A stretch of DNA of 22,444 bases from assembly GCA_003150315.1 (NCBI GenBank), contig QAML01000070.1, forward strand, positions 1 to 22,444. Reading direction: 5' to 3'. This document shows positions 1 through 7,400 of the stretch, piece by piece (position 1 is the first letter of the stretch; the number at the start of each line of letters is the position of its first letter). A program made the position numbers and the translations under genes. The stretch is from Prevotellaceae bacterium. Its GTDB lineage: Bacteria > Bacteroidota > Bacteroidia > Bacteroidales > Bacteroidaceae. The notes beneath the pieces were generated by a model. The model ran no database searches and was not told the origin of the DNA. It saw only the letters and a list, made by a program, of their open reading frames with translations.

Positions 1-90
1 AAAATACAAGGCACTTATTTTAAAATAAGTGCCTTGTATTTTAAAATATATGGCTTGTATTTTTTACAACATGCCTTATGTTTATTTTCA
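1..90 (-). repeat. Dispersed palindromic repeat, copy E1 (truncated by window edge)
   Basis: Bases 1-42 form a perfect palindrome with no unpaired centre; its half-arm contains ACAAGGCACTTATTTT. Two 12-bp palindromes TATTTTAAAATA lie at 16-27 and 37-48, 21 bp apart, with spacer AGTGCCTTG at 28-36. To the right follow the outer arms ATGGCTTGT and ATGCCTTAT. Compared with E2, the order of arms shows that this copy is in minus orientation, so its conserved TCTGAT...ACTTAC tail would lie left of the window. Seen directly; function unknown. It could terminate transcription, or be a REP/MITE-like element. Confidence 0.9.
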
Positions 91-215
91 TGTCCCGTGA
101 GGCTTGAAAAATGAAGCGAAAAACGGAGTTTTTTTGCGGTGCCGATGTGTGAACTGCGGTTAATGCGGCGCGGCTGAAGTCATGGTGTAAATATAAAAAA
201 AGAAGAACGGAATCC

Positions 216-244
216 TTGCAGCATTGAATAAATGTGTAACTTTG
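216..244 (+). promoter_or_regulatory. Bacteroidetes-type promoter for the acyl-CoA synthetase operon
   Basis: TAACTTTG at 237-244 fits the Bacteroidetes -7 consensus TAnnTTTG. A TTG at 216-218 lies 18 nt upstream, as a weak -33 element. Transcription would start near 251, leaving a leader of only about 12 nt before the ATG at 263. Confidence 0.55.
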
Positions 245-262
245 TGAAAAATATAGGTTACC

Positions 263-2038
263 ATGTTTTTGGGCGCGCCTCTGTCGTTGTTGTCCGGTGT
301 TCTTGCCGAAAAATTCGGACGTGAAACGGTACTTATGTACCGCGACCCCTACGTGTGTTTTTGGCACAGCGTCAGCGCATCATACATGAACAGTATGGTT
401 TGCCGCCTTTGCAATGCCATGCTCATGGCAGGCGTAAATCGTGGCGACCGAATCATGGTGCTTTCCGAAAACATGCCGGAATACATTTACGTAAGTCTGG
501 CAGCGTATAAGGCAGGTATGGTTGTTGTGCCCGTATTTTCGGGTACAAGTCGGGAGAGACTTGAAACTATTGCAAAAATCACCGAATCCCGCCTTTTGTT
601 TGCGGGAGAAAGCGAGCAATACGCCATGGCTGCAACTCTTTACGGCGCATGCCCCGCGCTGAAGCGTGTGATAGTTTTCGATTCCGAAGTATCTCTGCGC
701 AAAGGCGACATGACTTCGCGCCACATGAACGGGTTTCTGAAAAACGTTTCCGCACACATTGCGCAGCCCATGCCGCAGCCGCGCAACGACGAAGCCGCCG
801 ACATAATTTTTACGAGCGGAACCACGGGCGAACCCAAGGGGGTGGTCATAACCCACGGCATGTATTCGGCGGCATTCAAGGCAAATGCCGAAAAAATAAA
901 GGTGGGCGAGGGTTGGAAAGTGCTCGAATATCTGCCCTATAACCATGTGTTCGAAAGAGCATGGTCTTTGTTCTGCTTGCAAAGCGGAGCGGTGCTCGTA
1001 GTGAACCAACGTCCAAGCCATTTGCAACGGGCTTTGCGCGAAATACGTCCCGAAGCCATGTGCTGCGTGCCGCACTTTTGGGAAAAACTGCGGCAGACCG
1101 TTTACACGCAAATAGCCTCGCAACCGCGTGCAATAGCAGAAGTGTGGGAAAGATGCCTTGATGTGGGGCGCAGGCGCAATGTTGATTTTGCGGGAAAAGG
1201 GAAACCGGTGCCCGAAGACCTGGAACGCGAATATCGGATGTGCAATAAAACTGCACTGTCCATGATGCGGCGCGAAGCAGGACTGGAAAACGCCCGCGTA
1301 ATGCCCACGGCGGGAGCCGTGGTGGCAAAAGAAATTGAAGAATTTGCGCGTGCGTGCTCGCTGCCGATGCTTGTGGGCTACGGACTGACCGAGACAACGG
1401 CAACTGTGAGCTGCGACGATTTCTTGCAAACAGTAACTCCCGGTTCGGTGGGCAGGACTATAAGCGGAATAAGTCTGAAATTCGGAGAAAACAACGAGAT
1501 TCTCCTGCGCGGAGACACCGTGGCGCATGAATATTTCAGAAATCCCGAAGCCTCGAAAGAGACTTTTCGCGACGGATGGTTGCACACAGGCGACGCAGGT
1601 TGCATGGAAAACGGAGAACTTTTCATTACCGGCAGAATAAAACAGCTCATGAAGACCTCGACAGGCAAATACGTGGCTCCGGAACATATTGAGGCGGCAG
1701 TGAATGCCGACCCGGCGGTGGCGCAAACGGTTGTGATAGCCGAAGGACGCAAGTTTGTGGGCGCGTTGATACTTCCTGCAAAAATGCTGACCGGTGCGGA
1801 TGTCGCGCCAACCGATGTGCGCCGCAGAATAAGGGAAGTGGTGGAAAAAAGACAGGAGAACTTACCGCCTTTCTGCCGTATCAAACGATTTATGATTATC
1901 ACCGAACCGCTCACAACGGACAACGGATGCCTCACACCCACTCTGAAAATAAGAAGAGACGCTGTGGCACGAAAATTTTCCGAAGAAATAGAAACAATTT
2001 ACGACAACAAGAAGTATAGAAAGTATGATAACCTCTGA
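263..2038 (+). CDS. Long-chain acyl-CoA synthetase-like AMP-binding (ANL) enzyme
   Basis: A 591-residue ANL-superfamily adenylate-forming ligase, most like long-chain fatty acid-CoA ligases (FadD/FAA class), which activate fatty acids with ATP and CoA. Motifs in order: the phosphate-binding loop IIFTSGTTGEPKGV at residues 181-194; YGLTET at 373-378; DGWLHTGD at 437-444 with the ribose-binding Asp; the hinge GRIKQLMKTSTGKYVAP starting at 457; and the C-terminal catalytic lysine K562 in LTPTLKIRR. All core motifs are intact and the length is normal for the family. There is no signal peptide or clear membrane span, so it is probably cytoplasmic or peripheral at the membrane. It is the first gene of the unit and its last 14 nt overlap prfB, suggesting translational coupling. 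The ATG at 263 follows a good promoter. The exact substrate chain length is not readable from the sequence. Confidence 0.88.
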   Translation: MFLGAPLSLLSGVLAEKFGRETVLMYRDPYVCFWHSVSASYMNSMVCRLCNAMLMAGVNRGDRIMVLSENMPEYIYVSLAAYKAGMVVVPVFSGTSRERLETIAKITESRLLFAGESEQYAMAATLYGACPALKRVIVFDSEVSLRKGDMTSRHMNGFLKNVSAHIAQPMPQPRNDEAADIIFTSGTTGEPKGVVITHGMYSAAFKANAEKIKVGEGWKVLEYLPYNHVFERAWSLFCLQSGAVLVVNQRPSHLQRALREIRPEAMCCVPHFWEKLRQTVYTQIASQPRAIAEVWERCLDVGRRRNVDFAGKGKPVPEDLEREYRMCNKTALSMMRREAGLENARVMPTAGAVVAKEIEEFARACSLPMLVGYGLTETTATVSCDDFLQTVTPGSVGRTISGISLKFGENNEILLRGDTVAHEYFRNPEASKETFRDGWLHTGDAGCMENGELFITGRIKQLMKTSTGKYVAPEHIEAAVNADPAVAQTVVIAEGRKFVGALILPAKMLTGADVAPTDVRRRIREVVEKRQENLPPFCRIKRFMIITEPLTTDNGCLTPTLKIRRDAVARKFSEEIETIYDNKKYRKYDNL

Positions 2039-3146
2039 ACAGCTGAAAGAGATACAAAACCGCGCCGCAGAACTCGGACGCTATCTTGATATTGACAAAA
2101 AGAAGATAGAACTCGAGGAGGCGCAACTCCATACGCAGGCTCCCGATTTCTGGGAAGATCCCAAGAAAGCCGAGAAGCAGATGAAAACAGTAAAGGAACT
2201 TGAGCGTTGGGTCAATGGTTATAAGGAAGTTTGCACAGATGTTGACGAACTTTCCCTTGCCGTTGATTTCCATAAGGAAGGTATGGTGGAGGAAGAAGAG
2301 GTTGATGACGCTTATGCCAAAGCCGTTGAGAAGATAGAGGCACTTGAGATGAAGAACATGCTTCGCCGCGAGGAAGATCAGATGTCTTGTGTGCTCAAAA
2401 TCAATTCCGGTGCGGGTGGAACGGAGAGTCAGGACTGGGCTTCCATGCTTATGCGAATGTATATGCGATATGCCGAAGCTCATGGCTATAAAGTTACGAT
2501 CAGCAACCTGCAAGACGGCGAAGAAGCCGGCATTAAAACCGTTACAATGGAGATTGAAGGCGATTACGCATACGGTTATCTCAAGAGCGAAAACGGTGTG
2601 CATCGTCTTGTAAGGGTTTCGCCTTATAACGCACAGGGCAAACGCATGACTTCGTTTGCGAGTGTGTTTGTTACACCGCTTGTGGACGACACGATAGAGG
2701 TTTTCGTTGATCCTTCGAAGATTAGCTGGGATTTGTTTCGCAGTGGCGGAGCCGGCGGACAGAATGTGAACAAGGTGGAAACCGGTGTTCGCCTGCGCTA
2801 TCAGTATGTCGATCCCGACACGGGCGAGGAAGAGGAAATCCTGATTGAAAACACGGAGAGCAGAAAGCAGCTTGAAAACCGCGAAAACGCCATGCGACTG
2901 CTCCGTTCCCAACTCTACGACCGGGCATTGCAAAAGCGCAAGGCGGAACAGGCTAAGATTGAGGCGGGAAAGAAAAAAATTGAATGGGGAAGCCAGATTC
3001 GTTCATACGTGTTTGACGATCGCCGCGTCAAAGACCATCGCACGGGTTACCAGACAAGTGATGTGGGCGGAGTAATGGACGGAAACATTGACGGATTCAT
3101 CAAAGCTTATCTTATGGAGTTTGCAGACTCGCAGGATAGCATTTAG
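2025..3146 (+). CDS. prfB: Peptide chain release factor 2 (RF2)
   Basis: A 373-residue class-I release factor that recognises UGA/UAA stop codons and triggers peptidyl-tRNA hydrolysis on the ribosome. The GGQ catalytic motif is at residues 244-246 in SGGAGGQNVNKVETG. The codon-recognition tripeptide aligned to E. coli SPF reads SPY (199-201). An N-terminal helical domain (about 1-110) precedes domains 2-4, and the C-terminus contains WGSQIRSYVFDDRRVKDHRT, typical of RF2. The usual programmed +1 frameshift is absent: the Leu-Asp junction that is CTT-TGA-C in E. coli is in frame here as TAT CTT GAT ATT GAC. The ATG at 2025 overlaps the upstream stop (TGA at 2036-2038), so expression probably depends on translation of the preceding gene. 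It is the second gene of the 263-3851 unit. Confidence 0.96.
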   Translation: MITSEQLKEIQNRAAELGRYLDIDKKKIELEEAQLHTQAPDFWEDPKKAEKQMKTVKELERWVNGYKEVCTDVDELSLAVDFHKEGMVEEEEVDDAYAKAVEKIEALEMKNMLRREEDQMSCVLKINSGAGGTESQDWASMLMRMYMRYAEAHGYKVTISNLQDGEEAGIKTVTMEIEGDYAYGYLKSENGVHRLVRVSPYNAQGKRMTSFASVFVTPLVDDTIEVFVDPSKISWDLFRSGGAGGQNVNKVETGVRLRYQYVDPDTGEEEEILIENTESRKQLENRENAMRLLRSQLYDRALQKRKAEQAKIEAGKKKIEWGSQIRSYVFDDRRVKDHRTGYQTSDVGGVMDGNIDGFIKAYLMEFADSQDSI

Positions 3147-3171
3147 TTTAATAACTTAACTTGAAAATGCC

Positions 3172-3315
3172 ATGAGTGAACAGAGAAGACAGAAAGAAGT
3201 AGAAAGACGTAAAAAACAAAGCAGGCAGGCGGGAAGAATCGTCAACGGAATCTTCATCGCTCTTGTGGTTCTTATGGTGCTGTGCATAGTATGTGCGGCT
3301 CTGTATTCCGACTGA
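3172..3315 (+). CDS. 47-residue single-span membrane microprotein, unknown function
   Basis: ATG at 3172 opens a 48-codon frame ending in TGA at 3313-3315. The product starts with a highly charged, Lys/Arg/Gln/Glu-rich segment (MSEQRRQKEVERRKKQSRQA, residues 1-20). It continues with one hydrophobic span, GIFIALVVLMVLCIVCAALY, at about 26-45, and ends SD. The positive-inside rule predicts the N-terminus in the cytoplasm. It lies 25 nt after prfB and 41 nt before the CYTH gene on the same strand, so it should be co-transcribed. An ATG at 3167 just upstream gives only ATG CCA TGA, whose TGA overlaps this start (ATGA). No family recognised. The well-formed charged head plus span argues for a real gene, though the short length leaves doubt. 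Confidence 0.65.
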   Translation: MSEQRRQKEVERRKKQSRQAGRIVNGIFIALVVLMVLCIVCAALYSD

Positions 3316-3356
3316 TGCAGTCTGAAGATTTGAAATTCTAAAAAGGGTATTTGAAA

Positions 3357-3851
3357 ATGCCGTTGGAAATTGAACATAAATTCCTCGTTCGCGGGGAATA
3401 TAAAACTCTTGCGTCCTCTTCAACCCACATAATGCAGGGATATATCTGTAGCGGAAAGGGCAGGACGGTGCGCGTGCGCGTGCGCGACGATAAGGGATAT
3501 CTCACCATAAAAGGACCGTCGCTCGACGGCGGTCTCTCACGCTATGAGTTTGAAAAAGAGATAACTCTTGATGAGGCAAAGAGACTCATGTCGCTTTGCG
3601 AACCGGGCATTATCGACAAGCGTCGCTATCTTGTGCCTTTCAAAGGGCATGTGTTTGAGGTGGACGAGTTTTATGGCGATAATGAAGGGCTTACAATGGC
3701 GGAGGTGGAGCTTTCGTCTGTGGACGAGAGCTTTGAGAAGCCTGATTTCATAGGTCGCGATGTTACGGGCGACAGGAGATTTTATAATTCTTCGCTTCGT
3801 GTGAACCCTTTCAAGGATTGGAAGGACATGCTTCCCGAATATAAAAAATAA
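3357..3851 (+). CDS. CYTH domain protein, probable inorganic triphosphatase-like enzyme
   Basis: A 164-residue CYTH-superfamily protein (triphosphate tunnel metalloenzyme fold). The signature ExExK is EIEHK at residues 4-8, followed by alternating basic and acidic strands: TVRVRVRDDKGYLTIKGP, RYEFEKEI, IDKRRYLVPF, FEVDEFYGDNEGLTMAEVEL. These are the residues that line the tunnel and bind phosphates and divalent metal in this family. Small bacterial CYTH proteins of this length usually hydrolyse inorganic triphosphate; adenylate cyclase activity occurs in some members and cannot be excluded. ATG at 3357 is preferred over TTG at 3351 because it puts ExExK at the canonical extreme N-terminus. 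It is the last gene of the unit and is followed directly by a terminator-like hairpin. Confidence 0.88.
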   Translation: MPLEIEHKFLVRGEYKTLASSSTHIMQGYICSGKGRTVRVRVRDDKGYLTIKGPSLDGGLSRYEFEKEITLDEAKRLMSLCEPGIIDKRRYLVPFKGHVFEVDEFYGDNEGLTMAEVELSSVDESFEKPDFIGRDVTGDRRFYNSSLRVNPFKDWKDMLPEYKK

Positions 3852-3898
3852 CGTATGGGGAATCGCTCCGATTACAAGCGCAAATCCATACGGTTTTT
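3852..3898 (+). terminator. Terminator-like hairpin after the CYTH gene
   Basis: CGTATGG (3852-3858) pairs with CCATACG (3886-3892), followed by GTTTTTC. The loop holds a second short stem, CGCT/AGCG, giving a branched hairpin. It abuts the CYTH stop codon and precedes repeat copy E2. Confidence 0.6.
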
Positions 3899-3948
3899 CA
3901 TGATATGAAATAGCTGTAAAGGGATAATTTTTCACCTTTTCCCGATGT

Positions 3949-4100
3949 TCCGAAAAAACATAAGGCATGTAGCAAAAAATACAAGCCATATATTTTAAAA
4001 TACAAGGCACTTATTTTAAAATAAGTGCCTTGTATTTTTGCGCTTCTCAAATATCTGATAAACAACAACTTGCAGAAGTTCTTTGAAAAGTGTGTAAACT
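3949..4100 (+). repeat. Dispersed palindromic repeat, copy E2
   Basis: Arms in order: CATAAGGCAT, ACAAGCCATA, ACAAGGCACTT, then AAGTGCCTTGTATTTTT. The 12-bp palindromes TATTTTAAAATA are at 3991-4002 and 4012-4023, 21 bp apart, with spacer CAAGGCACT at 4003-4011. Bases 3997-4038 are a perfect 42-bp palindrome followed by one more T. The conserved non-palindromic tail TCTGATAAACAACAACTTGC begins near 4053. The right boundary is uncertain because similarity to the other copies fades gradually. Confidence 0.9.
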
Positions 4101-4302
4101 GTTGTGTATGAGTGCTTTGAGAAAATTTACGCATTTTTGCCGTTTTGTCGCATGGTTCGGGCGGATTTTCCCGAGTCAATTGCTTAACGTCATTCCCTGT
4201 TTGGGGCGTGACGCTGCGCACGTTTTTTGCCCCGTATGCCCCGGTTTTTTGCACGTTTTACGTATGTTTCCAAATTTTATGCGGACAAATCAAACCATGC
4301 CC
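4101..4302. other. Intergenic stretch without a recognisable gene
   Basis: No convincing ORF or RNA gene. It contains GAAAATTTACGC, also found just after repeat copy E4. Around 4192-4235 it has GC-rich short inverted repeats such as CGTG...CACG followed by six Ts, which could weakly terminate or fold. It lies between repeat E2 and the promoter of the next gene. Confidence 0.5.
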
Positions 4303-4333
4303 TTGCATTTCTAAAAATAGTTCGCTACATTTG
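4303..4333 (+). promoter_or_regulatory. Bacteroidetes-type promoter for the large secreted protein
   Basis: TTGC at 4303-4306, a 19-nt gap, then TACATTTG at 4326-4333 fit the -33 TTTG / -7 TAnnTTTG pattern. Transcription would start near 4340, giving an AT-rich leader of about 118 nt before the ATG at 4458. Confidence 0.65.
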
Positions 4334-4457
4334 GACTCTGAAAGAAAAATTGAAAACACGAAGTGGCATTGCAGCACACATAACCGTATGTACGCCGAGT
4401 GAAAAACCGAAAAATGCACAATGCATTATAATATTATTAACAACAAAAATCAATTAC

Positions 4458-7400
4458 ATGAAAAAGCTAAAGACATTACTCTTGGCATTGGCTGCCGGAT
4501 TTCTTACGGTGCCCGATGTGCAGGCTCAGGTGATGATTGGGGGCGTTGTCGCGCCTGAAGATCTTGCCGACGGAATGGATGTGGTTTTTGAAGCGCGCTC
4601 TGGTACATCCTCGGCGGGGCATTATCTTGTGCCTTGGGACTTTCAAAAATCAAGCAATCCCTGTGAGACAATCGAATCAATCCTTACTCCTCCGGAGCGA
4701 GTACAATGGACTCTCGTGAAAGCCCAAATTCCCAATCAGATAACGGGACGGGATCAGTATTATATCAAAAGCAAAGCTAACGGCAAGTACATTACCTATC
4801 GCACAAACGAGGACGGAACTAAAGTTATAAGCTCCGGCGCAACCGTATCTTTTGTAAGCGACACAACGGATGCCGTGGCATTCTGCTTTGTCTCTAACAG
4901 CGACGAAGAACTAAAAGGTCAGTATGGAAGTGTTCACGGAGGAAGTGTTTCTTCAAACTGGGAAAACACCACCTATACCATTTGCAGCATTTTCCCCAAG
5001 AATGGAAATCTTGACGACCCCTCATCCATGCAGTGGGGACGTATGTTTCTTGCAAACGAATTCGAGATTAGCAACTACAACATAACTTGGTTCAGCAAAT
5101 GGAACGATACAAACGTATGGGATGTGCGTTCGCTCATAGACCGTTCGGCTTCGCCCAAGGAAGCTCTCCAGGCTCTTCTCGACAATTTCCCTGCAAATGT
5201 TGATGAAGAGTATAAAGTGGGAACCGATCCGGGCTTCGTTGACCAGGAACTCTTTGACAGTTTCTACGAGATATATCAAAACGCGCTCAGCGGCATGGAT
5301 AATATGTCGGACGAGGAACTTGTAAAGACTTTCGACGAACTATATAAAGCAAAAACGGCAATAGACAATCCCGCCAACAGAATACAGATAAAAGATGGCG
5401 GATATTACTACATAAAAACCGCCAACGATAAGTTTACAAGTGTAGATAACGGCGAATATGGTTGGACAGCTCCTTACGAAGGCGATATTGCGGGTTGGAA
5501 AGCCCTTGATGTTAACGACAATCGCTTTGTATGGCAGATTACCGAGTATCCTGATACCACAGAGAAAAACACAAGTGGAAGGATGTACTATGCTTTTCGC
5601 AACGTAGGCGGTCATGTTTATCTCGGCAAGGCTTCAAGCCACGCCGATTCCCAGCCTGTGGGCTTTACGAACGAGAAAGTGGAGCGCATAACGGTGAAAA
5701 ACCTCGGAAGCGGGCAATTTAACATCTCCAGCAAGTATGATTTTTATGACGCTTACCCAACCCGTCCGTACCATATGGAGAATCATCAGGACGGAAACGG
5801 AAAAGCCGGCAAACTCGTGCTTTGGAACGGCGAACTCAACAGTGCCTCGGCATGGTATATCCGTGAAGTTCCGCAGGACATAGTAGATCATATAAACGAT
5901 CCGGCTCGTCTGGAAATCGACAGCACTCGCATTGCTGTAAGAAAGTACGACGGAATTACAAATGGTGCCGAAGTTGGCGACGGAGTAGGCTTTGCACACA
6001 GCCAGAAAATCATAGACGACGTAAACGATGCCCTTGCTTTGGCAAAATCTCTCTCGGATACGGTGGCAAATCCCCTTCCCGATGCAGAAACAGTGAGAAA
6101 TGCGCGTTTGGATTTGGTAAAAAAAGTAGAAGCTTTCAATAACGAGGTGAATATAATCCCAGACGGATATTATCGTTTCCGTTCCAATATGGCGTCGTAC
6201 GTACAAAATATGAACGAAGTATATCTTTCGCTCTACAACGATACCACTCCGGGATGGAAAAACTTCGTAAAATCCACCGAACAAGTATGGAAACTCAAAA
6301 ATCTTCCCGGTGGCGGATACACCATACAGAACGTCAAGAACAAGATGTACCTTAACAAAGCCGAGGAAAGCTCTAACGGTTATCTTGTAAACATGACGGC
6401 GGAACCTGAAACCGTACAGCGTCTCGCGGCAATCAAAGCTAATGGTAAATGGGGAATATTCAATGAGGTTGACAGCACTTTCGGTTACGATCCCAACGGA
6501 CATCTGAACGGAATGGCAGAAGAAGGAAAACTCCAGATTTGGAGTCCGCGCGACGAAAACGGTGGTACGAGCTGGAGTCTCGAATCTCTTAGCGAGGAGG
6601 AGGTAAATAATCTCGTCGCTTCCGAAGAACAGAACCAACGCGACATACTTCTGAAGAAAAAATTCGAAGAAGCCCGCCGTATTTACAATTCTGCCACAAA
6701 TTACAAGAGAGGAGAGCCGATTATAAAGGAAGTTGGTCAAATTTATGTCAATAACTGGTCGCCCAATGAGGGAGCTCATATTGAAAACATCATAGACGGC
6801 GATAAGAATACCTATTGGACTTCCACTTGGGAGGGAGGAGGTGAACAAGATCCCGGCAATCCGCATTATTTAAGAGTGTATGACGAAGCCGGATTCCCCG
6901 ATACGGTTCAAGTGGAATACGTAATGCGTCAAAACGATTCCTGGCATCGTGTTCCGGCAAAGATGCGTATTCAGGTTTCAAACGATTCCGAGAACTGGCA
7001 AACCCTTCCCAATGAAATGCACCTTGCAGACTTTGGCGGACACGAGGTACTTGACAAACTCCACACAGACTCTTTGCACTACATAGTCAGTGGCATTGGC
7101 GGATATAAGTATGTTCGTTTCATTACAATGGTTTCAATTAACAACGGTGGCGGTGTTTATTTTGCAAACAACCATGCCGTGTTCGGATATGCTGAGTACA
7201 ATCTTTATCCGGTAACGGGTGTAGACGAAAATTCGTTCATACAAATGCCTACCCACAAGGATGTTGCTTACGATTTGTTCAATGCCATTCAGGCAGCAAA
7301 GGCAGAAAACGAGAACGGAAATGCTTCTCAGGCTACCATTGACCGTCTTACCGCTGCAATCGAGGCATTCAAGAATCTGGATACCAATGATTCCACTATT

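Noticed and set aside
380..1726. Long antisense ORF opposite the acyl-CoA synthetase (likewise 7134-8699, 12809-14185 and 20896-22269)
   Set aside because: Shadows of real genes: the + strand frames carry full sets of conserved motifs, while the antisense products are rich in His/Cys/Phe/Arg and match nothing recognisable.
3167..3175. Two-codon upstream ORF (ATG CCA TGA) before the microprotein
   Set aside because: It could be a translational-coupling device, but such a short match is expected by chance in AT-rich sequence.
3898..4254. Minus-strand ORFs across the repeats (also 8811-9221 and 15006-15263) with similar peptides
   Set aside because: Their similarity (for example KIQGTYFKISALYF) comes only from the palindromic repeat and its tail. 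No start signals or protein-like composition beyond it; they are repeat-derived spurious frames.
4227..4457. N-terminal extension of the large secreted protein
   Set aside because: It would place 77 residues before a clear signal peptide and begin upstream of the predicted promoter; the ATG at 4458 is the sensible start.
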